Source of the DNA: Paraburkholderia xenovorans LB400 | GTDB taxonomy: Bacteria; Pseudomonadota; Gammaproteobacteria; Burkholderiales; Burkholderiaceae | Assembly: GCF_000013645.1 (NCBI RefSeq) | Contig: NC_007952.1 | Span: forward strand, 1,178,001 to 1,242,000 | Direction of reading: 5' to 3' | DNA: 64,000 nt | Shown here: positions 8,934 through 18,197 of the stretch, in pieces | Layout of the letters: each line of letters begins with the position of its first letter | How positions within the stretch are numbered: the stretch's first letter is position 1 | The notes under the pieces: model-generated | What the model was told of the DNA's origin: nothing | The model's input: the letters and a program-made list of their open reading frames with translations, nothing else | The model's database searches: none | Made by a program: the position numbers and the translations under genes

Positions 8934-9819
8934 GACACGCTCGACACGCTTAATGGTCGGGCGGCCGCGAGATGATCACGCTGGAGCGCCTCTACATCGC
9001 GGCGCGACGCGGCGAACCGGCACGCAATGTGGCGCTGTTGTCACACATGTCGAACCACGCCGCCGCCCGACCCAGCATGGATTCCCGTGACGGAGATGCT
9101 CAGCGCGCCGTGGCTGGGCCGAATCCAGCTTGCATTGCAGCTGCATCGACTCGATCGGGCGACCGATCTGCTGGAGTCGGCATTGACTACCGTGCCCGTC
9201 CGACCGCTGCTCTTGGTCAAGCTCCACGTGCGCAAGCATTGGCTCAGCACTGGCAAGGGCATTCGAGGCTTGGCCTCCCAAAACTTCAGCGTGCGCGCGA
9301 AACAGCACGCGCTGGCGGCTGCTACCGAGCGCTGCTCGACGAAGGCGGGATACTGGATCGGGTGCCGGGCGTGGAGAAGCATTGCGCCGTCCCCCAGTGT
9401 GTGGCCGCGCTTCGGTGGTCTTTGTGGATCGCTTTGGCCTGCGAGCATGGAGAAGTCTTCTTCGCAACAATCTTCCGCAAACTGTGCCTGCCTTACGACA
9501 GCGGGTTCTGCATATTCGCGGGTTAGTGGCAGGACAATGCACGCTGCCTGATGGTGGCCCCGTTGATCTGGGGAGCGGTGGTTACCAAAACTGTCGGTAC
9601 TTGCTTCAACTCCGTGCGGATTCAGATATGGCACGTCCTGCCGATTTTCGCAGTTGATATTTCGTCTGAGAAAACCGAAAAAGGATACGTGGGTGAAGCC
9701 CGATAACTCCGCCGCGATTAACCGTCACGATTGATCGGTGGCGGAGACTTCAGGGGCTATTGCATTCGCGCTGGACCGCGGGAAGGAGTGCAGCCGGCAC
9801 GGTACAAGCATGGGCATTT
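8934..9819. other. Non-coding or decayed stretch before the relaxase remnant
   Basis: This stretch of nearly 900 bp has several ORFs of 150-200 codons on both strands, but none has a ribosome site, a plausible composition or a recognisable domain. It borders mobile-element remnants, so it is probably scrambled accessory DNA. I found no tRNA or attachment site. Confidence 0.4.
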
Positions 9820-9821
9820 GA

Positions 9822-10547
9822 GGCAAGGAACGTCATGAAAGCCGCAGGCGGGAAGTGTTCAACGTGCTGCTCTCGATGCCACCGGGCACGGACCGGCAGG
9901 CGGTGCGCAAGGCTGCGCGCGCGTTTGCGGCGGAGGAGTTCGGCGACGGCCGGCGGTACGTGTTTGCCGCGCACGATGACGAGGCGCATCCCCATGTGCA
10001 TATGAGCATTCAGGTACGCGGACCGGACGGAAAGCGGCTCAATCCGCGCAAACAGGACCTGCAGCGCTGGCGTGAGCGGTTCGCGGCTCAGTTGCGTGAG
10101 CAGGGTGTTGAAGCCAATGCGACGCGCCGACTCGCCAGGGGCGAGACACGACGCTATCCGAAACAGGCCGTCGTGCATATCACGACCCGAGGTGAAATGC
10201 CGCGTTACTGGCGATCGGAGGTGGACGAGCTGACTCGTCGCACCTTGTGGGCCGCGCATGCCGCGCCGCTTGAAACATGGCGGGGCGTGTTGCATGTCAT
10301 GGAAGGCTCACAGAGCGCGGACGATCGCAGACTGGCAGCGGTGATCACCGACTTCGTGAGGACGATGCCGGTTCAGCAGGACAGACCTGAGATGGATCGC
10401 AATAGTCGAGATGTACGGCAACGTGATCTCAAACCCGTTCACGTCCGGGATTTGCGTCACGCACATCGTGGTGAAGCGCAACGGGATCTGTTCCAGAGGA
10501 CCCCGAGATCGGAGTGGAACGTTGAGCGGAGGAGGCAGGTATGGTGA
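9822..10547 (+). pseudogene. Relaxase (mobilisation nuclease) remnant, 5'-truncated
   Basis: The frame opens after a stop at 9819-9821 and reads SRRREVFNVLLSMPPGTD, which fits the interior rather than the start of a MobP/VirD2-type relaxase. The metal-binding histidine cluster is intact in EAHPHVHMSIQVRG near residue 37 after the GTG at 9855. GETRRYPKQ and EMPRYW follow. The N-terminal part with the nicking tyrosine is missing, and the C-terminus runs into low-information sequence. Relaxases nick oriT to start conjugative transfer. With the neighbouring broken methylase and membrane gene, it marks a dead integrative or mobilisable element. Confidence 0.7.
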
Positions 10548-11331
10548 TGCCGATTATTCCGTGGATAGGTGGCAAGCGGCGGCTCGCGGACGTGCTCATT
10601 CCGCGCTTTCCTTCGCACAGCTGTTACGTTGAGGTGTTTGCGGGTGCAGCGGCACTCTTCTTCATGCGGCCGCCGGCTGAGGTCGAAGTGTTGAACGATG
10701 TGAACGACGAGCTCATCAACTTGTATCGCGTAGTGCAGCACCACCTCGAAGAGTTCGTGAGGCAATTCAAGTGGGCTTTGAGTAGCCGCGAGGTTTTCCG
10801 GTGGCTGAGCGAGACGCCACCACACACGCTCACTGACATCCAGCGGGCCGCGCGGTTTTATTACCTGCAGCAGAACTGCTTCGGCGGCCGTGTGGAAGGG
10901 CGCACCTTCGGCACGGCCACGACCTCGCCGCCTGGGCTCAATCTTCTACGTATCGAGGAGACGCTGTCCGCGGCACATCTTCGACTCTCGGGCGCGTACA
11001 TTGAGAAACTCGACTGGCAGACATGCATGGCCCGGTATGACCGGCCTCACATGTGCTTCTACCTCGATCCCCCGTACTACGAGACAGAGGGCTACGGCGT
11101 GCCGTTCGAATTCGGCAGTATGAACGCATGGCAGCGGCGCTGAGGGGGCTGCAGGGGCGCGCGATCCTCACGCTCAATGATCATGCGGCATTTCAGGATC
11201 TGTTCTCAGGCTTTGAACGGGAGCGTGTTGAACTGCCGTATACAGTTGGCGGTCCTGCCAACACCGCTTTGCGCGGCGAGTTGATCATCTATAGCTGGGA
11301 CAGAGCGAAGGACCCGGTGGGGTTGTTTTGA
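10541..11331 (+). pseudogene. Phage/ICE-type DNA adenine methylase (D12 class), frameshifted
   Basis: The first part carries the SAM-binding start PWIGGKRRLADVLIPRFP, YVEVFAGAAALFF and the catalytic FYLDPPYYE (DPPY). After FEFG at about 11118 the frame is lost and stops at 11143. The expected continuation is in another frame: QYERMAAALRGLQGRAI, then LTLNDHAAFQDLF, ending DPVGLF at 11331. A one-base deletion in the run ttcggcag would explain it. An intact protein would be about 263 residues, normal for an orphan Dam-like N6-adenine methylase of mobile elements. The missing C-terminal part contains conserved residues, so the product is probably inactive. Confidence 0.8.
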
Positions 11332-11413
11332 CAAAGGGGCCCGCCACCCACTGGCCCCCTCCCGTCTCTCCGCGCGGCGTCGGGCCAGCAATGCACAGAG
11401 AGAGGCTTCAGCC

Positions 11414-11871
11414 TCAGCGATCGATGAACAGGCCGGGGCCACCCTTGTATGAGGCGACGACCATGACGACCATCGCGACTAGAAGAAGGGGGAAGCTGCA
11501 TACGGCCAGCGGAAAGAACAGCGCGAGCTGAAGGGATGATGCAGATCCGTGTCGCGGACGTTTTCATGGAGCAGCCATGCTGTTGCAGCGAGGCCCAAGG
11601 CGATGAGAATCAGCCCATCGGACGTGGGAGCGTGCTGCTGGATCGCTTTCGCCCAGAAATACAGACCCCACCAGATCAGGTTGACAGCGATGGCAGTGAG
11701 CCAGAACCCGCGCATTGTAAAAAAAGCATGGCCAAAGCGGCGCCGGCAGTGGCGGTTGAACAGCTGGATCCCCTTCGCAACAGCTACGAGAAAAGCGACG
11801 ATAAGCAAGCGGCGGGCTAGCCAGCATCTATGCAACGAGGCGTCATGGACCGCGTCAACTCTTTGACCCAA
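11414..11871 (-). pseudogene. Integrative-element membrane protein, frameshifted
   Basis: On the minus strand the region encodes a small polytopic membrane protein with helices around MRGFWLTAIAVNLIWWGLYF and ILIALGLAATAWLLHENV. Near 11535 the frame is lost. The last helix continues in another frame as LQLALFFPLAV, then PLLLVAMVVMVVASYKG, and stops at 11414. It neighbours the relaxase and Dam remnants and resembles small membrane proteins carried by conjugative elements, though I cannot name a family. The start is uncertain: the methionine at 11715 or further upstream. Confidence 0.55.
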
Positions 11872-12180
11872 CGCGTCTGCACGCGTTACGCCCTGAGGGC
11901 GGTGGAGTAGCGCTGATCTTCCCGAGCATGAGCGCGTTGGGGATGTGGCAATGATGCCCCGAGCCGGCCCCGGCGATCATGGATGTTCCATATTCGAGAC
12001 AGGTTCCCGGTTCAGCGCCGAGGGCCCGACCGACGACAGGCCGGTATGATGAACCTGCTGTTGACGTGGTTCGGTGTTGGTTCATGCGAACAGATGCTCC
12101 GGCAGGGCAGAATGGGAAAGTGGAACTTGAGCCGTCCCATTCGGCCGCCGATAATTGATTAACCGTAAACAACAGCCTGA
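11872..12180. other. Junction between mobile remnants and catabolic locus
   Basis: The 309 bp between the broken membrane protein and the dehydrogenase stop hold no credible ORF. Composition is mixed and I see no clear inverted or direct repeat that would mark an element end. Confidence 0.35.
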
Positions 12181-13131
12181 TCAGTAGCCGCGCGTCGGTT
12201 CGAACAAGAACGGAACCGGTTTGCCCTCACGAACGGCGCGGATTGCACTGGCAGCCAATTGCGCACGCGATGCGCGGCTTGCAATCGAAGCGATATGCGG
12301 CGTCATGATGATCCGTGGATGGTGCCAGAACGCGTGGCTGGGTGCGAGCGGTTCGACGTCGTGGACGTCGATGATGGCATTCGAAAGGCGATGGGTGTCC
12401 AGTGCGTCGAGAAGGGCGTTTTCGACGATATGCGATCCCCTGCCGACATTGATAAGCGACGCGCCCGCAGGCAGTAGCGCGATAGTCTTGCTATTCACGA
12501 TACCTGCCGTCTCACTGGTGTCGGGAAGCAGGTTGACGAGCACCTGACTTTCGGCAAGGAAACGCGGGAGATCTTCTGGTCCAGCATAGGTCGTCACGCC
12601 TTGTACGATTTTGCGGCCTCGGCTCCAGCCTGCGACCCGGAAACCGACGGCGCGCAAGCGAAGCGCCGCGTGCAGGCCTAATCTGCCGAGCCCCATGATG
12701 CCGACAGTGGTATCGGCTGCGATCCGTCCGGTGAGACCGGCGAGCCACTGGCCATCGCGCTGGGCGGACATCAGTTCGGGCAACTGGCGTATCAGCGCGA
12801 GCGCGGCCATTGCGACAAAGTCTGCCATGCGCTCCGCTGTCTCGGGCGTGACCATTCGCATGATCGGGACGTGCTTTGGCAAATCGGGATCCGCGAGAAT
12901 GTGATCGACTCCCGCGACAGCGCTGATTATCAGGCGGAGGTGCCTGAACGCGGCCAGCCGGCCGGGGCTGGGTTGCCACACGAGGGCATAGCTGACGGCG
13001 TCGGGATCGACATCGGGATCGTCCCAGTCGCGTACGTCCAGTTCAGGCGCCAGCCGGTCGAATTCGCAGCGCCACTCCGTCAAGGCGCCGGATCCGCCGC
13101 TTTTGACGACGAGCGTTTCGCAATTTCCCAT
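12181..13131 (-). CDS. D-2-hydroxyacid dehydrogenase, glyoxylate/hydroxypyruvate reductase A-like
   Basis: This cytoplasmic NAD(P)H-linked oxidoreductase reduces 2-oxoacids to 2-hydroxyacids. The Rossmann fold has VGIMGLGRLGLHAALRL near residue 142, with WSRGRK at the cofactor-selecting position. Other family marks are INVGRGSHIVE, the AIIDVHDVEPL strand with its Glu, and the catalytic His in TPHIASIASR. Its 316 residues and the AxVDH-like AGVDHIL segment fit the GhrA branch. It is the last gene of a long minus-strand run, just downstream of the aminotransferase, so it may act on an oxoacid made in the same pathway. Confidence 0.85.
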   Translation of the reverse strand: MGNCETLVVKSGGSGALTEWRCEFDRLAPELDVRDWDDPDVDPDAVSYALVWQPSPGRLAAFRHLRLIISAVAGVDHILADPDLPKHVPIMRMVTPETAERMADFVAMAALALIRQLPELMSAQRDGQWLAGLTGRIAADTTVGIMGLGRLGLHAALRLRAVGFRVAGWSRGRKIVQGVTTYAGPEDLPRFLAESQVLVNLLPDTSETAGIVNSKTIALLPAGASLINVGRGSHIVENALLDALDTHRLSNAIIDVHDVEPLAPSHAFWHHPRIIMTPHIASIASRASRAQLAASAIRAVREGKPVPFLFEPTRGY

Positions 13132-13209
13132 GGCAGGATCTTTGAGGTTTTGAGGGGCCGCCGCACTCTGCGAGGCGGCACGGCACCTCTGATCTGAACT
13201 CGGAAAGGC

Positions 13210-14496
13210 TCAGGCCGCCGCAGCGTCTTTCATCGCCGTTTCTATCAGCACCAGCGCTTCTTCGAAAACCGCTTCCTCGATCGTGAGCGGAAACAGGAAA
13301 CGAATCACATTCGAATGGACACCGCACACCAGCAGAATCAAGCCGAGCTCCAGCGCTCGCGCCTGGAATCGCTTTGCGAAGTCCGCATCGGGGATGAGCG
13401 TGCCGGGTTCGAAAAATTCCGCTGCAATCATGGCCCCCGGTCCGCGGATTTCCGCGATGTGCGGAAGACTTTCGCGCATCGACGTCAGGTGGCTTTTCAG
13501 CCGGTTCCCGAGTTGCGTGGCCCGCTCGCACAGATTCTCGCTTTCGATCACGTCGAGCACGGCAAGCGCGGCGGCCACGGAAAGTGGGTTGCCCGCATAG
13601 GTACCGCCGAGACCACCGGGCGCCGCCGCATCCATGACATCGGCACGGCCGATCACGCCGGACAAGGGGAGCCCGCCCGCCAGACTTTTGGCGACGGTCG
13701 TGAGATCCGCGGCGACCGCATGGTGCTGCATGGCGAACAGCTTGCCGGTGCGGGCAAAGCCGGTCTGCACCTCGTCGGCGATCAACAGAATGCCGTGCTG
13801 GTCACAGATGTCCCGAAGCCCTTTGACGAAGTCGGCCGGAGCTTCGTAGAAGCCGCCTTCTCCCTGCACAGGTTCGAATATGATCGCCGCCACGCGCAGC
13901 GGATCGACGTCGGTTTTGAACAGCGCCCGCACCGAATCGAGCGCATTGGTCGTGGTGACCCCATGCAGCGTGTTCGGGTAAGGCGCGTGGTAGACCTCGC
14001 CGGGGAACGGGCCGAAGCCGACTTTGTACGGGGCAACCTTGCCGGTCAGCGCCATGCCCATCATGGTGCGCCCGTGAAAGCTGCCGCTGAAGGCGATCAC
14101 CGCAGCTCGGCCGGTGAACGCTCGCGCAATCTTGATGGCGTTTTCGACTGCTTCGGCACCTGTGCTGAAAAGCGACGCCTTTTTCTGAAAATCGCCCGGT
14201 GCAAGCCGGTTCAGTTGTTCGGCGAGTTCGACGTACGACGGGTAGGGTACGACCTGCCAGCAGGTGTGAGTAAAGCGGTCAAGCTGTTCGCGCACGGCAG
14301 CCATGACCTTGGGGTGACGATGACCCGTATTGAGCACGGCGATGCCCGCGGCAAAGTCAATATAGCGGCGCCCCTCGACGTCCCAGAGCTCTGCGTTCAG
14401 CGCCGTATCGGCGTAAAACGGACACATCACGCCGACTCCGCGGGGAGTCGCATTATTTTTTCGCTGCAACAGTGCTTCGTTTTGCACGGTGAACAT
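13210..14496 (-). CDS. gabT: GabT-like class III aminotransferase (PLP)
   Basis: The enzyme moves an amino group from an omega-amino acid such as 4-aminobutyrate to 2-oxoglutarate. Family marks are TGAEAVENAIKIARA for PLP phosphate, FSGSFHGRT, EPVQGEGGF, IADEVQTGFARTG with the PLP-binding Asp, and the Schiff-base lysine in TTVAKSLAGGLPLSGV. Length 428 is normal. Together with the semialdehyde dehydrogenase two genes upstream, it forms the standard transaminase-dehydrogenase pair that turns an omega-amino acid into a dicarboxylate. The true substrate may not be 4-aminobutyrate, because the rest of the operon is not a standard GABA operon. Confidence 0.88.
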   Translation of the reverse strand: MFTVQNEALLQRKNNATPRGVGVMCPFYADTALNAELWDVEGRRYIDFAAGIAVLNTGHRHPKVMAAVREQLDRFTHTCWQVVPYPSYVELAEQLNRLAPGDFQKKASLFSTGAEAVENAIKIARAFTGRAAVIAFSGSFHGRTMMGMALTGKVAPYKVGFGPFPGEVYHAPYPNTLHGVTTTNALDSVRALFKTDVDPLRVAAIIFEPVQGEGGFYEAPADFVKGLRDICDQHGILLIADEVQTGFARTGKLFAMQHHAVAADLTTVAKSLAGGLPLSGVIGRADVMDAAAPGGLGGTYAGNPLSVAAALAVLDVIESENLCERATQLGNRLKSHLTSMRESLPHIAEIRGPGAMIAAEFFEPGTLIPDADFAKRFQARALELGLILLVCGVHSNVIRFLFPLTIEEAVFEEALVLIETAMKDAAAA

Positions 14497-14591
14497 TCCT
14501 TTCTTTCAGGCAGGTTTGCATAGGGTCGCGCACGGCAGCGACCGGTAAGACGGCACTAGAACTCGCTGTGCGGTATCGCGCGATCAGCGCT

Positions 14592-15377
14592 TCAGTCGCG
14601 ATACGAAGTCCTGACGGGTTCGAGTCTGCGCAGGTAGGCCTGCCATTCGCGCTCGAAGGGATCGCGCTCGCTCGCCCCGGACGTCTGTTCCCACACCTCG
14701 TATTGCGACGCCGTGCGTTCGCAGACGTCATGCGAGAGATGATGGACAGGCTCGCCAGTCGACTGGATTGCGAGCTGCACACGGCAGGCGCGATCGAGGT
14801 TGAACATCAGCAGCATGGCTTCGGCAACCGAGCTGCCGCATGTGAGCAGGCCGTGGTTGCGCAGGATCATCACCTTGGCGCGGGGGCCGAGATCGGCGAC
14901 AAGACGATCGCGCTCCGCTGCGTCGACGGCGATGCCTTCGAACTCGTGGTATGCGACCCGTCTGTAAAACTGCAGCGCCCACTGGTTGACCGGTTGCAGC
15001 CCACACGCCAGAGATGAAATCGCAACACCCGCAGTCGTATGGGTGTGCGCAACGCATGTCGCATCGTGCCGGGCCATGTGGATGGCGCTGTGAATCACGA
15101 AGCCCGCCGGATTGACGGTGTAGTCCGAAGGCTCGACGAGGCGGCCCGCGGTATCGACCTTGACGAGCGACGATGCCGTGATTTCCTGGAACAGCAACCC
15201 ATAGGGATTGATCAGGAACTGATCCCGGGTTCCGGGAACGCGCAAGGAAATGTGCGTATCAATGCTGTCGTCAAGACCGAAATGGGCAAGCAGACGGTAA
15301 GCGGCGGCAAGGTCTTCGCGCGCGCGGCGTTCTGCTTCGCGCGCGGCGCCGCCGGTAGCCGCATTATTCGGTGTCAT
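14592..15377 (-). CDS. Class II aldolase/adducin family protein
   Basis: The ATG at 15377 follows an AAGGAG leader, so I prefer it to the longer frame reaching 15503. Zinc ligands of class II aldolases are visible as CVAHTHTTAG and LRNHGLLTCG. Family members cleave or decarboxylate hydroxy-acid phosphates or related compounds. At 262 residues this belongs to the free-standing aldolase/adducin group. It sits between the semialdehyde dehydrogenase (38 bp upstream) and the aminotransferase, so it probably works in the same pathway. Confidence 0.82.
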   Translation of the reverse strand: MTPNNAATGGAAREAERRAREDLAAAYRLLAHFGLDDSIDTHISLRVPGTRDQFLINPYGLLFQEITASSLVKVDTAGRLVEPSDYTVNPAGFVIHSAIHMARHDATCVAHTHTTAGVAISSLACGLQPVNQWALQFYRRVAYHEFEGIAVDAAERDRLVADLGPRAKVMILRNHGLLTCGSSVAEAMLLMFNLDRACRVQLAIQSTGEPVHHLSHDVCERTASQYEVWEQTSGASERDPFEREWQAYLRRLEPVRTSYRD

Positions 15378-15414
15378 ATGAGACTCCTTCGGGTTGGGAC
15401 GCAGAGGGCCGATA

Positions 15415-16905
15415 TCAGACTGGGCGCGCGGCCAGGCCGCCCATACAGAGATATTTGACTTCCAGATAGTCTTCAATGCCGTACTTTGAACCTTCCCGCC
15501 CAAGACCGCTTTCCTTTACGCCGCCAAAGGGCGCTACTTCTGTGGAGATCAGCCCTTCGTTGATGCCGACCATGCCGTATTCGAGCGCCTCGGCCACGCG
15601 CCACACTCTGCCGATGTCGCGTCCGTAGAAATAGGAGGCGAGACCGAACTCGGTATCGTTGGCGAGCTGGATCGCTTCTTCCTCGGTTCTGAAGCGGAAC
15701 ACGGGCGCCACGGGGCCGAAGGTCTCTTCGCGGAAGATCTTCATGTCCTTCGAAGCGCCGGTTAGCAACGTGGGTTCAAAATAATTGCCTCCGAGCGCGT
15801 GACCCGAGCCTCCCGTCACCACCGTTGCGCCCCTTGCGATGGCGTCATCGACGTGCTCGCGCGCCTTCTCAACCGCTTTGCTGTCGATGAGCGGACCGAT
15901 CCGTGTGCCGGCATCGAGGCCGTCTCCCACCTTCAGCGCCGCGATCGCCGTGGACAGCTTCTCGACGAAAGCATCGTGGACAGTGTCCTGAACAAGAAAG
16001 CGGTTCACGCAGACGCAGGTTTGCCCGGCATTGCGGAACTTGGCCGCGATGGCGCCTACGACGGCTGCGTCGAGATCGGCATCGTCGAATACGATGAAGG
16101 GCGCATTGCCGCCCAGTTCCATGGACGTTTTTTTCACCGTGCTGGCGCATTGCTGAAGCAGCAGCTTGCCTATTTCGGTCGAGCCGGTGAAGGAGAGCTT
16201 GCGCACTGCCGGGTTCCGGCAGAACTCGTCGCCGATCATCGAGGCCTTTCCTGTCACACAGGACAGCACACCAGCGGGCACGCCGGCACGCTCGGCCAGC
16301 ACGCACAGCGCCAGCGCGGAGAAGGGAGTCTGGCTCGCGGGCTTGAGGACCATCGTGCAACCGGCGGCGAGTGCGGGGCCGATCTTCCGCGTGAGCATGG
16401 CTGCGGGGAAATTCCACGGCGTAATGGCGGCGCACACACCGATTGGCTGTTTCAGCACGACAATGCGCCGGTCGGATGCCGGCGTCGGGATCGTATCGCC
16501 GTACACACGCTTCGCTTCCTCGGCGAACCATTCCAGGAACGACGCCGCGTACACGATTTCGCCGCGGCTTTCGGCTAAAGGCTTGCCCTGCTCGCAGGTC
16601 ATGATGACCGCAAGGTCTTCCTGATGTTGCAGCATCAGTTCGTACCAGCGCCGCAGGATCGCTGCGCGTTCCTTGCCCGTCTTTCCGGACCACGCGGGCA
16701 GCGCGCGTTCGGCGGCGTCGATGCAGGTTCGCACATCGGCAAGCGTGGCGCGCGGCACTGTACCGATCTTCAAGCCGTTGGCCGGATTGACGACGTCGAT
16801 CCGGGCCATCGGATCGGATTCAATCCATTCGCCGGCAATGTAGCATTCCTGACGAAAGAGGGACGGCTCCTGCAAGGACGGCATCGCCGTCGGATGATTC
16901 GTCAC
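15415..16905 (-). CDS. gabD: NAD(P)-dependent succinate-semialdehyde dehydrogenase-like enzyme
   Basis: This 496-residue aldehyde dehydrogenase carries ITPWNFPAAMLTRKIGPALA, the cofactor loop FTGSTEIGK, the general base in MELGGNAPFIVFDDAD and the catalytic cysteine in RNAGQTCVCVNR, followed by EETFGPVAPVF. The C-terminal NEGLISTEVAPFGGVKESG is the GabD signature that favours succinate semialdehyde. The start appears to be GTG at 16905 behind a GGAG leader. It oxidises the aldehyde produced by a GabT-type transaminase. It follows the importer ATPase after a 311-bp gap. Confidence 0.88.
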   Translation of the reverse strand: MTNHPTAMPSLQEPSLFRQECYIAGEWIESDPMARIDVVNPANGLKIGTVPRATLADVRTCIDAAERALPAWSGKTGKERAAILRRWYELMLQHQEDLAVIMTCEQGKPLAESRGEIVYAASFLEWFAEEAKRVYGDTIPTPASDRRIVVLKQPIGVCAAITPWNFPAAMLTRKIGPALAAGCTMVLKPASQTPFSALALCVLAERAGVPAGVLSCVTGKASMIGDEFCRNPAVRKLSFTGSTEIGKLLLQQCASTVKKTSMELGGNAPFIVFDDADLDAAVVGAIAAKFRNAGQTCVCVNRFLVQDTVHDAFVEKLSTAIAALKVGDGLDAGTRIGPLIDSKAVEKAREHVDDAIARGATVVTGGSGHALGGNYFEPTLLTGASKDMKIFREETFGPVAPVFRFRTEEEAIQLANDTEFGLASYFYGRDIGRVWRVAEALEYGMVGINEGLISTEVAPFGGVKESGLGREGSKYGIEDYLEVKYLCMGGLAARPV

Positions 16906-17216
16906 TTCCTACTCCAGATGAGGTTGAAAAAAATTCTGGGCCAACCGGTCAGCCGCACGGGTCGATAAGGACCGACCAGAGCGAACTGGCGAGCGAACAG
17001 TCGATAGTCGAGCCGGTAGTCGTATCGAGGGCGGACACGCTGCCGCGCGCCGGAGCACGGGTTGCATGCAGCAGCGCCGCAAGCTCGGCCACCAGCGACA
17101 GGGAGGACCTGCGCCAACCTCCGCGCCGGCCTGTAACCGGGCCGGCAACATTGCCGGCGCGGCCGGTGGGTTCGTTGGGCGCTGTGTTCATGGCGTGTTC
17201 CTGACGCGCATAGCCG
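16906..17216. other. Gap within the catabolic gene run
   Basis: These 311 bp separate the OppF-like ATPase from the semialdehyde dehydrogenase. Minus-strand ORFs of 70-80 codons exist in all frames, but none has a leader or recognisable content. It could hold an internal promoter or a short decayed gene. Confidence 0.35.
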
Positions 17217-18197
17217 TTAGAGCACGTCGTCGCGAATGCACGCCTTGAAATGCATCGGCGCGACTTCGCGCAGCGCAGGCCGAGCCTGTGCGCATTCCGC
17301 TTTGGCGTAGATGCAGCGCGTGCGGAACACGCAACCGCTCGGCGGTGAAACCGGATCAGCGATATCGCCCTGCAGCACCACCCGCTTGCGCCGGCGATCC
17401 GGCCGGTCGTCCGGAACTGCCGAGATCAGCGCTTCCGTGTACGGGTGCTTCGGTGTCTGCGTCACCGCGCGGGCAGGTCCGATCTCCATGATCTGCCCGA
17501 GGTAGACGACGGCGATGCGGTCGGACAGATACTCCATCACCGCAAGGTCATGCGAAATGAACAGCATCGCGAGACCGAGCCGCTCTTTCAACTCGTCGAG
17601 CAGGCTGACGATCTGGGCCTGAATCGACACGTCGAGCGCGGAAATGGGCTCGTCCGCGACGATGAATTTCGGGTTGACCGCCAGTGCCCGCGCAATCACG
17701 ATGCGCTGCCGCTGACCGCCGGACAGTGCAGTAGGGCTGCGGTCCTTGTAGTTGGACGGAAGCGAAACCAGATCGAGAAGTTCGTCGACGCGGCGGTCGA
17801 TTTCGGATTCGGTGCGCAAGATCTTCTGCACCCGCAGCGGCTCCGCGATGACGTCGCGGATCTTCATGCGCGGATTGATCGACGCGAACGGATCCTGAAA
17901 AATGATCTGCGCACTGCGGCGGTAGTCGCGCAAGCCGGCGGCATTAAACTTCATCACATTCTTTCCGTCGAATGTAATGTCGCCGTCGGTCGGCTCGACC
18001 AGACGCAGCACCGATCGGCCGATCGTCGTTTTGCCCGAGCCGGACTCGCCGGCCAGACCCAGCGTTTCGCCGGATGCGATGTCGAACGATACGTCGTCGA
18101 CCGCGTGCACGTGTCCGACGAGTTTCGAGAACATGCCTTTGCGAATGTCGTACAGCTTGCGCAGATTGCTGACGCGGATCAGCGGATCGGAGTTCAT
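17217..18197 (-). CDS. Oligopeptide-type ABC importer ATPase, OppF/DppF-like
   Basis: The ATG at 18197 overlaps the stop of the upstream ATPase gene by four bases (ATGA), which fixes this start. It carries Walker A GESGSGKTT, the Q-loop QDPFASINPRM, signature LSGGQRQRIVIARAL, Walker B FIVADEPISALD and the H-loop SHD. The C-terminal oligopeptide-transporter extension has a four-cysteine pattern (GCVFRTRCIYAKAEC, then a later Cys), which in this subfamily can bind an Fe-S cluster. With its partner it powers uptake through the two permeases encoded upstream. Confidence 0.92.
   Translation of the reverse strand: MNSDPLIRVSNLRKLYDIRKGMFSKLVGHVHAVDDVSFDIASGETLGLAGESGSGKTTIGRSVLRLVEPTDGDITFDGKNVMKFNAAGLRDYRRSAQIIFQDPFASINPRMKIRDVIAEPLRVQKILRTESEIDRRVDELLDLVSLPSNYKDRSPTALSGGQRQRIVIARALAVNPKFIVADEPISALDVSIQAQIVSLLDELKERLGLAMLFISHDLAVMEYLSDRIAVVYLGQIMEIGPARAVTQTPKHPYTEALISAVPDDRPDRRRKRVVLQGDIADPVSPPSGCVFRTRCIYAKAECAQARPALREVAPMHFKACIRDDVL

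Noticed and set aside
9041..9634. 197-codon minus-strand ORF in the gap before the relaxase remnant
   Set aside because: Poor composition, no leader, no recognisable domain, and competing ORFs of similar length on the other strand.
14615..14640. GGGTTCGAGTCT resembling a tRNA T-loop
   Set aside because: It lies inside the class II aldolase coding sequence and no acceptor or anticodon stem could be formed around it.
16949..17191. 80-codon minus-strand ORF between the OppF-like and semialdehyde dehydrogenase genes
   Set aside because: No ribosome site and low-complexity content; equally long ORFs exist in the other frames.
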